In this document: one piece after another, positions 1 through 11,150 of the stretch | Position numbering within the stretch: position 1 is the first letter of the stretch | How the letters are laid out: every line of letters begins with the position of its first letter | Assembly (NCBI GenBank): GCA_902702965.1 | Contig: CACRXP010000225.1 | Coordinates: forward strand, 508,687-572,686 | Reading direction: 5' to 3' | DNA: 64,000 nucleotides | DNA from: Spirometra erinaceieuropaei | Taxonomy: Eukaryota; Platyhelminthes; Cestoda; Diphyllobothriidea; Diphyllobothriidae | Notes under the pieces: model-generated | The model's database searches: none | The model's input: only the letters and a program-made list of their open reading frames with translations | What the model was told of the DNA's origin: nothing | Position numbers and translations under genes: made by a program

Positions 1-440
1 GTTGATAGCCACCCGCCCCCCCCCGCGTAGTAAACCTCACTCTTCACTGTCTTATGCACCAGTCACCCGTCCGAGCATGTCAGCAATCTGGTGTTGGGAT
101 TGGGCGCAGTGGTTGGCGCGACGTAAAGTCTGCGCCTAGACGTGCGGCAGTAGTTACGGGCTGGCGCGGACCCCGTGAGATCTAATTTGTGCGTGTCGAG
201 ACCCCCTCTATCTCCCTTTCGGTTCACCGCTCAAATCCCATTCAGTATGCAATACGCAGCCACCACCTGTGACTAACCGGGATGGTTGAAGCGATAAATA
301 CCATGATGTTAGTGAAGCAGGGGTTATACGAGGGACCGGGGTGTAGGGGTGTCAGCGGTGGGTTCACGTAATGGTCGTGGTGGTCGCTCACTTGCTTGCA
401 GGTGAGACTGCGCCTAGCGTCCACTTGCTGACACTCAACT
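1..440. other. GC-rich left edge, no gene recognised
   Basis: No protein-like reading frame. It has a short C run near base 18 and a base composition similar to the retroelement that follows, so it may be part of that element's 5' region or an older repeat. No clear 5' boundary can be seen. Confidence 0.3.
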
Positions 441-895
441 CTCACCTGTGGCTCCTCGTAGCTGGACTCTGCTCAGCGGCCACACCCGGGCAACCGTCTC
501 CACCGGCGGGCTAAACCAGGTGAGGGGGCCCTGTGTGATGTGCCGTGTGCACAGGGTTTGCGGATTCCGCTGGATGGAAGGTCGAATGGAACCTTGCGTC
601 GGCATCGTCGTGACGTGGTTCGTCTCTGCACGCCGCTGGACAGCCGGTGACGGGATGGATCTCCACATCGACATTGCCTTGACGCGTCCACCTACGCCGT
701 CGGAGACCGCGGCTTATGGCGAATTCGAGTCGCTTTCCACTACAACCCGAAGTCGTGGTCCCATAGTGGAGTTCGGCCGTGCCACAACGGCACATGGCAG
801 CCCTATTCGGGGATGGCACTGCCAGCCCCCACGAGGGGAAGGGCCTAGAAAAGGTGGCCTTAACATTGCTGAGTACCACGCCGTCTCCAGGCTAG

Positions 896-3800
896 CCAGG
901 GCCGCAGACGTCTAATCATGGACGAAACAATCAAAATCGAAACAACAACAATAGTAATAACAACCATACTCATTCTCCTCATCCTACCTCTTCTTCCTCT
1001 TCCTCTGCCCATTCTTCTCCTTCGTCACCTTCTTCTCCATCTCCTTCCCGTCGCCCCACTCGTTGTCACCAGACTGGCAGGGTGAGCCCGCTCACTCTGG
1101 CAGCCTGGAATGTTCGTTCCCTTTTAGACAATCCGAGGAGCAACCGACCGGAACGGAGGACGGCGCTAGTGGCACGAGAACTGGCGCGCTACAAGGTGGA
1201 CATCGCCGCACTCAGCGAGACCCGATTCTCCGAACAAGGCCAACTGGAGGAGGTGGGTGCCAACTACATCTTCTTCGGGAGTGGTCGACCCAGGGCAGAG
1301 CGACGAGACGCAGGCGTCGCCTTCGCCATTCGGAACGACATCGTGGGACGACTGCCCTGTCTGCCGCAGGGAATCAACAATCGCCTGATGAGCCTCCGCC
1401 TGCCTCTATGGGGAGGCAAATTCGCCACCATCATCAGCGCCTACACTCCGACGATGACCAACCCCGACGCCGTCAGAGACAAATTCTACGAGGACCTGCA
1501 CGCCCTCTTGGCGACTGTGTCGAAGGCGGACAAGTTGATTGTCCTTGGTGACTTCAACGCCCGCGTCGGCACAGACCATACTGCCTGGAGAGGAGTGCTG
1601 GGTTCCCACGGTCTCCGCGGCTCAAACGACAATGGTCTGCTGCTTCTCCGCACCTGCACAGAACACCGCCTCATCCTGACGAACACGTTCTTCTGTCTGC
1701 CGGAGCGACAGAAGGCCACTTGGAGGCATCCTCAGTCGCGCCAGTGGCACCTGCTGGAATATGTCCTCGTCCGGAGGCGAGATCAGCGGGACGTGCTGGT
1801 GACGAAGGCGATCGCGGGTGCTGACGGGTGGACCGACCATCGCCTCGTCATCTCGAAGATGCGTATTCGCCTACAGCCTCGCAGGAGACCACAAGGTAAG
1901 CGACCCCCAGGTAAGCTGAATGTTGCTTTGTTGTCTTTGCCCGCTCATCATCTTCCTTTCAGCAATGAGCTAGCTCAACGGCTAGACAACCTCCCCATCG
2001 CCGATGCTGCCGCTGCCGAGAACGCCTCCGTGGAGAACCGCTGGTGTCAACTGCGAGACACGGTCCAGTCGACGGCGCTCGCCGTCCTCGGTCGCGCTCC
2101 CCGCTAACACCAGGACTGGTTCGACGACAACGACGCTGCCATCAGAAATCTGCTTGCTGAGAAGAACCGCTTACACAAACCCTACGTAGATCACCCCACT
2201 GATGCCACCAAAGCTGCATTCTACCACAGTCGCCGCCAAATTCAGCAACGACTGCGCGAGATGCAGGACGCCTGGACCGCTCGCAAAGCTGAGGAGATCC
2301 AAGGCTATGCGGACCGCAACGAATGGAAGAACTTCTTCTCTGCGATCAAAGCTGTCTACGGTCCGCCGACGAAGGGCACTGCTCCTCTCCTCAGCGCCGA
2401 CGGCAACACTCTCCTGACTGAGAAGACGCAAATCCTGCAGCGATGGGTCGAGCATTTCCGAGGCGTCCTCAACCTCTCCTCCGTCATCTCCGACGCCGCC
2501 ATCGAGCGTTTGCCGCAAGTGGTGACCAACGTGGACCTCGACCTCCCGCCATCGCTCCAGGGGACCATCAGGGCCGTGCAGCAACGCTCCAGCAGGAAAG
2601 CACCTGGATCGGACGCAATCCATGCTGAGGTCTACAAGCACGGAGGTCCTCAACTGATGGATCACCTGACTGCGCTCTTCCAGGAGATGTGGCGTCAAGG
2701 TAGAGTCCCGCAAGATTTCAAAGACGCAACCATCGTGCATCTCTACAAGCGCAAAGGGAATCGCCAAGTCTGCGACAATCACCGCGGCATCTCCCTGCTG
2801 AACATCGGCGGGAAGATCTTCGCCCACATCCTTCTCAACGGCCTCAATAATCATGTGGAACAGGACCTTCTGCCGGAAAGCCAATGCGGCTTCCGTCGTC
2901 ATCGTGGGACCACGGATATGATCTTCGCCGCCCGCCAACTTCAGGAGAAGTGCCAGGAGATGCGGACCCACCTGTACTCTACCTTCGTGGACCTGACGAA
3001 AGTCTTCGACACGGTGAATCGTGAAGGACTGAGGAAGATCATGCAGAAATTCGGCTGTCCGGAGCTATTCACTCAGATGGTGCGTCAGCTGCACGACGGT
3101 ATGATGGCGCGAGTCACGGACAACGGCGCTGTCTCAGAGGCATTCGCAGTGACCAATGGAGTGAAGCAGGGCTGCGTTCTGGCGCCTACCCTCTTCAGTT
3201 TTATGTTCTCTGCCATGCTGATGGACGCCTACCACGACGAACGCCCCGGGATCCGCATCGCCTACAGGATGGACGGTCACCTTCTGAATCCACGGCGAAT
3301 GCACTTCCAATCGCGTGTATCCACAGCCACCGTGCACGAACTCCTCTTCGCCGACGACTGCGCCCTGAACACCACCTCCGAAGCGGAGATGCAACGGAGC
3401 ATGGACCTGTTCTCCGCCGCCTGCGAGAACTTCGGTCTGGTCATTAACACGCAGAAGACGGTGGTGATGCACCAACCGCCACCCAACTCAGCCACAGCCC
3501 CCAACGCGTCGCCGCAAATCAGCGTGAACGGAACCCAACTGCAAGTGGTGGAGAACTTACCGTACCTGGGCAAAACTCTCTCCCGCAACAACAAGATCGA
3601 CGACGAAGTCGCCAACAAGATCTCGAAATCCAGTCAAGCCTTCGGCCGCCTCCAAAGCACAGTTTGGAATCGCCACGGTCTCCAACTGAGCACGAAGCTG
3701 AAGATGTACAAGGCCGTCATCCTGCCGACACTACTGTATGGAGCGGAGACTTGGACGGTGTACACGAGGCAGGTGCCCAGACTGAATCACTTCCACCTCA

Positions 3801-4770
3801 GTTGTCTTCGTCGCATCCTGAGGCTAAAGTGGCAGGATCGAATTCCGGACACTGATGTGCTGGAACGGACGGGAATCTTCAGCATCTACGCCATACTGAG
3901 GCAAATGCAGCTGCGCTAGAGTGGCCAGCTGGTGCGCATGGACGACGAGCGACTACCCAAACGACTCTTCTACGGAGACGTCACGACGTGTTCTCGCCGT
4001 CAAGGAGGCCAGATTCGCCGTTACAAGGATACCCTGAAGTTCTTCCTGAAATGCCTGCGAATCAACCCGACCAACTGGGAGGATCTCGCACTCGATCGAC
4101 CGACCTGGAGGAGGACAGTGAAGACAGGCGCTGCGATATAGGAAGCCAACCGCATCGCTGTCGCCAAAGCGAAACATGAAGCCCGCAAATCACAATTTCA
4201 CCCAGTCCGCAACGCCGCTGCACAACCGCTTCCAACGTGTCCTCGATGTCAACGGACATTCCGGGCTCAAATCGGACTTGTTGGACATCTTCGGATTAAC
4301 TGCGCCTTTCGAACGGCACCAACCTTCGTCCCCCCGCCTGCCTCTTCCTCCTCCTCTCCGCCGCCAACTAACCCTGACAATTCTTCTGACCCACCACTTC
4401 CATCATCGTTTCCCTCCTCCTCCTCCTCCTCCTCCTCCTCCTCCTCCTCCTCCTCCTCCTCCTCGCCCACTGCTCCAACGGCAGCTGCTTAGGCGACTGT
4501 CCCGCGCACAACAACTGACACTACCACCACCTCCCCCGACTCCAGGGATGAGGATCAGGACTACAACTGCCCTCACTGCGACCGTACCTTCACCTCACGC
4601 ATCGGCCTGGTGGGTCACTTGCGAATCCATCGCACAGAGACTGGCGAACCAGTGCCTGGAGCACCAACCTACACCCACCGCACTCGCCTCCACTGCCCAC
4701 ACTGCCCTCGCACCTTCACGCATCGCATGGTCTATTCGGCCACATGCGCATCCACGACGACCTGCGGTAG
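896..4770 (+). pseudogene. Retrotransposon polyprotein: endonuclease, reverse transcriptase, zinc fingers (disabled)
   Basis: A single frame (codons starting at positions such as 1082 and 2261) runs through the whole element. It opens after TAG 893-895, has no ATG before the endonuclease, and starts with Asn- and Ser-rich linker sequence. The endonuclease shows LAAWNVRSL near 1100, the catalytic SETRF near 1215, GDFNARVG near 1555 and [11 protein letters not shown] near 1830. The RT shows NHRGISLLN near 2780, [12 protein letters not shown] near 2985 (Val where Ala is usual), [13 protein letters not shown] near 3165 and the catalytic FADD at 3347-3358. A first finger-like CPRCQRTF (about 4230-4305) ends His-Cys. 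A CPHCDRTF finger follows at about 4562-4632 and a last finger from 4690. Lesions: TAA 2105-2107, TAG 3917-3919, TAG 4139-4141, TAG 4490-4492 and a one-base loss near 4730 inside the last finger. The corrected frame would stop at 4768-4770. All lesions are single-base, so this is a recently silenced copy or contains some sequencing error. Confidence 0.9.
4412..4464 (+). repeat. CCT trinucleotide microsatellite within the retroelement frame
   Basis: About 17 tandem CTC/TCC units. In the element's frame they read as a polyserine linker between the first and second zinc-finger blocks, so repeat length changes only the linker as long as whole units are gained or lost. Confidence 0.9.
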
Positions 4771-5229
4771 ACAACCGCCGGTCACACCACACATTCCCTC
4801 ACTCCCTACCTCCTAACACCATCACCCCACCAGACATCAACCCTCACACACCTCATGCTCTCAACTGCCGCCTCCCACGCAAGTGGGAAGTGTGCATCTC
4901 GACTCGGTCCCCATGCGGCGTCGGCTGCACGGGTGACTTGAGTCCGAGACTATCCCGACACGTCAAGCGTCGTGGATAGGAAGGTTGCTGATTGAGGCCC
5001 GCACTCGGTTCGCGCAGTTCGTCATGTTGTGTGTGTGGTGTGTAGTAGCGGACTGGTGGGCTGGGGACGGGCTGCAACAGCACCTTCCACGGCACTCTCA
5101 CGCAAGTGAGAGACACGCCGTTCAACCCCCGTTGTGTGAAATCCTGGTGTTTGTGTGTGTATGGGGGGCCAGGTCGTGCTGTGGCGCGCGCAGTCATGGT
5201 CCGCTGACCGGCTCGGACAGCGGCTGGGG

Positions 5230-5322
5230 TGTGGGGATGGGAGGGGAGAGTACGGTCGATGACTCAGCGCACTTTCTCCTCACTATAAACAATCTGACGA
5301 GCTTGAAGCTATCACGGTGCGC
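5230..5322 (+). repeat. FR2 repeat, 3' part
   Basis: Matches the end of the FR2 family: a G-rich gggagagag stretch, a short gatgacTCAGCGCA segment and CACTATAAAC. It abuts the 3' region of the retroelement, so FR2 may share the element's tail; that is inference. Confidence 0.5.
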
Positions 5323-5324
5323 TA

Positions 5325-5813
5325 GAAGCCGTGGCTTGGAAGGTTGCCAACTGACGGTGTACCTTGGACCTCCTCCTTAACGGGAGGCGGTCTGAGAGTC
5401 AGGCTGCAATGGCTCCTTTTTAATGTGGCCTTTATGGCACTCTCACCACAGTGTGGGATTCGAGCCAGGCGTTGGCGGCACGCCCAGGTGCGGCTTCGGC
5501 CGTACCAGCCTCCAAATCTCTGTTGTGCTGGTTGAAATCCTGGTTATTGTTCTGTGGACCAGGGGGTGTGGTGGAACGCCAAGGTTAGGATCCATCCGAG
5601 CCATCCACCTGCGGCCTCCCTCGTCTCCGGTCTTCTTGACTCTGTCTTGACAGCGGGCCCAGGCGGGGGAGGAGGAGAGAGTGTAGGTAGATGCTACGCA
5701 AGTCTACTGGCACTATAAACCCCTGCGTAAGTCACCGTCCCTGCTCCCATTGCTGCTGTAACTGTGGGGCACACGGTGGACATCATCGAAAACGATGGTC
5801 GAACTGTCATACG
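5325..5813 (+). repeat. FR2 dispersed repeat
   Basis: FR2 is a family of roughly 350-480 bp defined here from this window alone. The head reads like GTCGTGGTTTGGAAG...CCAACTGACGG. The middle holds a gtgtggcacgcgtagac-like block. The 3' part is GAGAGAGTG.GGTAGATGC followed by GCAAGTCTACTAGCAC and TATAAAC. Copies are at 5.3, 5.9 (minus), 11.0 (minus), 50.0 (minus), 50.6, 51.8-52.3, 53.2 and 56.2 kb (minus). No coding potential is conserved between copies; the family may be a SINE or MITE. Confidence 0.65.
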
Positions 5814-5847
5814 AGGGATCTCTCAGTCTCTATTGGGGGATATCATA

Positions 5848-6035
5848 AGTAGGCGTGACAGTTCGAACGTCGATTCCGACTATGTCCACCATGTGCTACA
5901 CAGCAAGGTGCAGCAGGCCCGGCGACTTTCGCGTGAATTAGTTTATGCTGATAGTAGAATTGTGCGACATCTACCGCACTCTCTCGCTCCCCTACTCCCC
6001 AGCTGGACCCGGTGTCAAGACAGAATCTGGAGGAC
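5848..6035 (-). repeat. FR2 repeat, inverted copy facing 5325-5813
   Basis: Read on the minus strand it repeats the 3' part of the preceding copy: the G-rich block, GGTAGATG, GCACAATTCTAC, CATAAAC and a shared GGTGGACAT...CGAACTGTCA end. The two arms are separated by only about 35 bases. Confidence 0.6.
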
Positions 6036-7451
6036 CGAAGTCCGCGGAGGGCGTGAGCGAGAACTAAACATATATTCCTCACGGCGAACACCGGCTACCT
6101 TTTTGATGTGGGAGCTTGTGTGAGGGAGCCCTCGAGTCCAGAATCCCATATGACGTAAGGGAGGACCAACTGAAGCTCGGAGTTCTAGCCAATCACTAAC
6201 TTTCTCCCTCTTTGTCCAGGAAATGGATGCAGGAAGGGTGGGAGAATTGGGTTCGGATTATGGTTTTGAGTAGTATGGCAAATCCCCATTACTTGCTTGC
6301 TCCCATTCATGCTTTCTGCATGCAATCTTATCCTCTAATCTTTCGATTACCGGGACCCCTCTTTTAAGCAGACTATGGGGAGAGGGTTAACTTACATGAT
6401 TAGCAAACGCGTGCTGTGATACGTGGTAGAAAAGATTGAAATATTCCAATTTAGTCCAAAAGAGAACTTGCTGTTCCCCGATTATCCCAAACTCGACAGT
6501 TTTTGAGTCCTGATTTAGTTGGACTGGTCTTTTTTTCAGGCTATATCGTTTGGTCATAGCGATATATTCTCAAACTGCCATTGAAAGATTACCTACGTCG
6601 GTTAGATTTGAAGAATTGTCAGAAGACTTTCTAACTTTCGCCATTTTTCCCCAAAAATCATCCGTAAAAGTGTTGATGAGAAGGGAGCGTTATGAACCTG
6701 AGAGTCTTAGTTGTCAATTCCTGAGACCTACAATTCCGGGGATACAATCTTTCAGTCGCCATTTGGCGGGTCCGGTCGCAATTCGAAGGATACCCTCGAG
6801 ATCACTTTGTCAGCGGGTGTTCTGGTATGTGTTTAGAAAAGAGATGCCACCCATATCTACTCTGAGAATACGTAAGCGCAGGTGGCCTCACGGAACCTTG
6901 TTTGTCAGATAGCTGAACTAGTTTATGGGTGTTTTCCGCAGGTAATTTGCACGTGCATTGTAAATTCCAGTCAGCTGGTGTCGCAGCACATTAAGGCCGC
7001 GACATTTGGCTGTGCCACGCCTGCTTTTCGAAATCCGTTTTCTAAAGAGAGTGAGATAGAGGACACGATAGTGCATCTCTGGCCTGTCGACTAAATTTCA
7101 ATAAACTTGAAATAAATTTTTCCTCAATTTTTCTACATCACAAGATACAGAGCGTATTTCCTTTCAAAGTATGTGGCTTGTCCTTTCAAACTCAGATAAT
7201 CGTCAGGAAGAGTTACCGCAGATACGAAAGAACTGTCAAGTATTATATCGGGTATTTATATGCCACTCACGAAGCCTTAGATCTTAAAAAGGAAGTGAAC
7301 GTTTAAAGGGTTTAAAATGACTGATCGATCGGGGGGAACTTATCTAAAGTAAGGACACGAAAGCTTTTAGATCACTACAGCTAGATGCAGCTATAATGCG
7401 AAACATTAAGATGAGCTAGAGGCCTTGTAACAAGTAAAGCTTCTTTGGGTA
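6036..7451. other. Intergenic stretch, nothing recognised
   Basis: AT-rich sequence with a 120-residue open frame (6550-6912 +) that begins at TTG rather than ATG and shows no family motif. I do not call it a gene. Confidence 0.4.
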
Positions 7452-7475
7452 AGATGCGGTTATGTAGCCGCATCT
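7452..7475. repeat. 24-nt palindrome, copy 1
   Basis: Perfect-stem palindrome with arms AGATGCGGTTA and TAGCCGCATCT around a two-base centre (the arms pair with one G-T). Two other 24-nt copies are at 7719 and 10017. It could form a hairpin or a cruciform. Confidence 0.7.
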
Positions 7476-7529
7476 GCTAGAGACAGTACTGTCGGGGGTT
7501 ACCATCAGGAATTATTGTTAATTGTTTAA

Positions 7530-7554
7530 GTTAGGGGTTAGGGTAAGGGGTTAG
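7530..7554 (+). repeat. Short telomere-like tract (TTAGGG-type)
   Basis: Four degenerate TTAGGGG / TTAGGG / TAAGGGG units in a row, between palindrome copies 1 and 2. Flatworm telomeres are TTAGGG, so this is an interstitial telomere-like block. Confidence 0.55.
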
Positions 7555-7718
7555 CGCAACTATTTCTCAACCACTCAAAGTACAACCACGCAATCCCAAT
7601 AGCTTTTCTTTCGCGTAAAATTACTTGACCTCGTCGCTTGTGCGTTCCCCAATCCGACCTGCAAAAAGCACTACTACCGCCGGTTACTTAATACAGACGG
7701 CTGGGGTTTGTTTACCTC

Positions 7719-7742
7719 AGATGCGGCTAAATAACCACATCT
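7719..7742. repeat. 24-nt palindrome, copy 2
   Basis: Same length and centre as copy 1, arms AGATGCGGCTA and TAACCACATCT, one base off perfect symmetry. It lies 243 bases after copy 1, so the two could delimit a 291-bp unit. Confidence 0.65.
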
Positions 7743-9729
7743 GACTTTTTCTTGTTGATGCAACCGCACAGTCTGGTATTACCAGGCTCCCTGTAGAAAA
7801 CGCATTGACTCAGTTCGTTTTGTTAAGGTCTGATGATCGATTCAGCTCGGCATGACTCTGGGCTGGTCGGCACCGCGCTGAGAATAAATACAACCGGAGA
7901 TCGAAGTCAGGTCCTCTCCGACCGAGGTCGTGTCGGTCGCCAAATGCCTCAGATGTTGACGTCGCACACACCATTTGTGCGGATTCATAAAAAGTTCCTC
8001 CCTTTAGACTCGCAGTGCCAGCTTGATGGGTCACAGGCCATCCAGGAGGATTGAAAGAAAGGCCAATGACTAAAACAAGTACACGACGGAAATTAAGTTT
8101 CCTAAATTTGGAGATTTCAGGTTCCCATAGGCCTTCTTGGATTCCAACTGCTGACGTATCAGACTGTCCCAAGTGTCTGTCACAGTTCTCGGCTTGTCTC
8201 AATCTAAACTTGTGTGCGTGTGGATGTATTGCAATAGCAGTACTCCGAGGTGTTAGAAGCATAACAAAAACTGCAAGGAATGAAAGGACTGGATACGTGT
8301 GAAAAAAGGACGGGGTAGGGTAAGATTACATACATATGTCCTCCGGGGTACTTCTGCGTAAGGCCACTTCTGATGGTGGTGAAAGGGGTTGTACGGGAGG
8401 GGCATTGACAGCGCGTTTGCTATCGGCTGCTTCATATACCTGACTGATCTCGTGAAATGTCAAACGAAATTCTAAAAGGCCTTTTCAGTTAGGAAGGACT
8501 GAAGCACTAGGTTTGTGAAACCGGTTATCTTGCGAGGCAATCCCATTACATTTTAGACACGTCAGGGTGCTGGCTTTTAAAAGCATCCCTTTTTGGCCAC
8601 CTTAAAAAACGTCACTCAGAAAAACTGACCATTTAGGTAGCATGTATTTTCTCTATCAACCTCAAATGCCTTCGTAATCTGAGACGTACTTTATGGAAAA
8701 CCTCCATAAAAACTCTTGCTTGTACCCATTTCGGTCTTAAAGAGTTTTTCGACTCCTGAATAAACTTGAACTCGATCAACTATAGCATTTTCTTTTACGG
8801 TTTTCAATCTTTAAGCTGTATACTCTCCGTCTACGGAAGATACACATTCCTTTATGCCAGTAAAAAACACCATATGGGACTCAGAAAATGCTGCAAAAAA
8901 TGTGAGTTGTGTTGTGCACTTTTAAAAGCGAAGGATACCGTCCATCCGAGCATAAAATTTGAAGAAGACGTAACGTGCTACTAAATGAATATAAAAAGGA
9001 ATATTTTTGCGCATAGTTTTCAGAAAAGATTTTTAAATTTTCAAGGGCATGCAAAATAATAGGAGAAATTGAATATTACATAGTAAGTGTGATAAATCAT
9101 GAAATGTTAATCAAAGTTCCGAGATACGTTTTCGTTTCGAAAATATTACTTAAGTAGTGTTGAAAAATTGGCCATAATGCAGCATAATTCTGAAATAATT
9201 CAGCTACCCGGAATGCCGACTTTCAAACGAACTTCTTTCCGGCCACAGGCAAAAACCACACTCTATGAGAAATGACTACTGATCCAGCATGAATTTCTTT
9301 CATTGATTTTCGATTTCCTCAAAAATTCAATTATATATTTCTGAAAAACATGAATAAAAATATTCATTCTCTCACTCTTTTGGTAGAAAGTTACGTTACT
9401 TTAAAGTTTATGCTCAGAGATCGAGCATAATTCGGTTTTCAGAAACGCTTTCAATTTCCGAATTATTTTGATTCCGACCTGCCTCCAAACTTGCATTCGG
9501 GGTTTCCAAACTACAAGCCATATATATATTTTCTGCTTGCGGAAAACCATACATTTCTCTAGGGCATTAAGAGGAAACCATATGGGGTTCATGAAACGTA
9601 GCAGCGGATTTGGACCATATTATAAACTTTACAAGCCACATAAGCAAATGCAGAGACAAAATGTTTTATGAACGGAAATTTCACGGTATTGAAAAATCGC
9701 ATATTAGAAACTTCTTTGGGGAACAGTTG
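7743..9729. other. Intergenic stretch, nothing recognised
   Basis: Several open frames of 60-150 residues on both strands overlap one another around 7.8-8.3 kb without motifs. From 8.5 kb the sequence becomes strongly AT-rich. No gene or RNA is supported. Confidence 0.4.
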
Positions 9730-9818
9730 CCCAACCCTTAACCCTAGACCTTATCCCTAACCCTAACCCTGCAATCCTAACCCTAGCCCTTAACCGCAGC
9801 CCCAAACCCCAACCCTGA
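9730..9818 (-). repeat. Interstitial telomere-like repeat block (CCCTAA-type)
   Basis: About 90 bases of degenerate CCCTAA units, including two adjacent perfect CCCTAA copies, drifting to AACCCC at the right end. It is too short and degenerate to be a chromosome end, so it is an interstitial block. Confidence 0.75.
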
Positions 9819-10016
9819 AACGTTCAGCGCAAAAGTTAGAAGGAGATGACGGGCCGAAAGTCAAGAAGAACAGCCGGCATTGGGTCGAAAAAGGTAGACA
9901 CGGCGACAAAGAGACAAGGCCGCCAGCAGAAAACACACCGCAGCGCACAGCAACTCCATGCCAACGTAATCACACCAAACCAAAATAATTAAGCAGTCAC
10001 CTCTATTGTGTCCATC

Positions 10017-10040
10017 AGGTGCGGCTACAGAACCGCATCT
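10017..10040. repeat. 24-nt palindrome, copy 3
   Basis: Arms AGGTGCGGCTA and GAACCGCATCT. It lies about 200 bases from the telomere-like block. Read on the minus strand, palindrome then TTAGGG-type tract is the same order as at 7.45-7.55 kb. Confidence 0.65.
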
Positions 10041-10974
10041 TGCCGAAAAGTCAGAAAAGATGTCTTATCAATCTTTGGAACAAGAGACTTAGCGGTTTGG
10101 ATCCACTGCGCAGCCCAGCATTGCAAGTACAACGACGGACGAATTTATCGGACGCGCAGGGGAGTGTGGGGGTGCAGCTGCCAAGTCAACACCCACTTGC
10201 CAAAAGTCACAGCCCCCGCAGGTAGCATAGTTTTGCAATGCTGGCCTGATGGTCCCGATGTGAACCATTAATCACGAATGTTGGTGATGGGCGTGATACG
10301 AGCTCGATTACCTGACCTACCAGTACTGCCACCGGTGATCCGAGTGACAAAACTTACCGTAAACTGAATGCAGCTGCGAACGGAAATAAACGCGCTTTTG
10401 TGGAATGTATGCAGACAGAAAGTCCAGGAATTTCTCGTACCGCATAGCGAACTGGACAATGTATCACCGAACTTAAAGGTAGGACACGACAATAAAAACC
10501 CCACCTCTCCCCGTAATATAGGGTGGTCCTAAGTTAAATTACAGGGCCAGTAGAATTCGGGTAAGGATAAAGGCTTGAGTTATGTCTGAAGTCAGAGCAC
10601 GAAAATAATCGTCTTTCCTGGTATTAAATGCAAGGTCATCCTATTACTGGGAACTCCTATCCCCCCGTCTTACCTTGTTGAGAGGTTAAAAGTAATTCAT
10701 AAAAAGACAAAATGATTATATCACTGGACAAAAAAAATCAGGCGTATGGACTGCGCATCAACTTCCTCAGCACGCAAACGTCTCTGCTAACTCTACCAGA
10801 TGTTACATTGCCGGTTCCATAGAAGTACTTTTGAATTATAAGTTCATAAAAGTAAATACCCAATAAGCAGGCACTTGAAAATACTAAGGAAAAAATAAGC
10901 TCCTTTCTAAGACGCCATGTCAGTTGCGGCGATATCCATCGCGTGCTCCGCAGCTTGGCGAATGCCCGCACGGT
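10041..10974. other. Intergenic stretch, nothing recognised
   Basis: No open frame with family motifs and no repeat matching elsewhere in the window. Confidence 0.4.
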
Positions 10975-11150
10975 AACGTATGCGTGAATTAGTTTCTAGT
11001 GTTAGTTGACTTGCACTGCATCTACCTCTCTCTCTCTTCCTTCACCCACCTGAGCCCACTGTCAAGATGGAGTCAAGGATCGGGTGCAGTGACTGGTTGG
11101 GCTTAACAGCCGTCTGCGTGCATCGCACACGCCCGGGCCCTGGCGTATGA
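10975..11150 (-). repeat. FR2 repeat, partial copy
   Basis: The minus strand reads the FR2 cytosine-rich/GCACGCAGACGG block, a CTTGACAGTGGGC segment, GAGAGAGAGGTAGATGCAGTGCAAGTC broken by substitutions, and AACTAATTCACGC. This matches the copies at 5.9 and 56.2 kb. Confidence 0.6.

Larger units (their letters stand above)
440..5230 (+). mobile_element. Near full-length non-LTR retrotransposon (APE endonuclease + RT + C2H2 fingers)
   Basis: Non-LTR (LINE-type) retroelements move by target-primed reverse transcription: an APE-like endonuclease nicks the target and the reverse transcriptase copies the RNA there. Here a GC-rich 5' leader (about 440-895) precedes one long frame holding the endonuclease, reverse transcriptase and zinc fingers. 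A GC-rich 3' region follows to about 5.2 kb, where the FR2 repeat starts. No poly(A) tail or target-site duplication is evident, so both ends are approximate. The endonuclease-RT order and the RT motifs place it in the RTE/CR1-like part of the jockey-type elements, but I cannot assign the clade. C-terminal C2H2 fingers are unusual for short RTE elements; from memory, such fusions are common in tapeworm gene sets. A truncated relative lies at 19680-20410. Confidence 0.85.

Noticed and set aside
448..915. 155-residue open frame upstream of the retroelement coding region
   Set aside because: It begins at GTG/TTG-type codons rather than a good ATG context, overlaps equally open frames on the other strand, and lies in the GC-rich leader of the element. 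I treat it as leader sequence.
2171..2971. 266-residue open frame on the minus strand
   Set aside because: Antisense shadow of the GC-rich reverse transcriptase; no motifs of its own.
6550..6912. 120-residue plus-strand frame
   Set aside because: Starts at TTG, no ATG-led coding pattern, no motif and no repeat or transcript signal nearby.
7452..7742. Helitron 3' end (hairpin plus CTRR)
   Set aside because: Only the first of three palindromes is followed by CTAG; no Helitron 5' end or protein is present.
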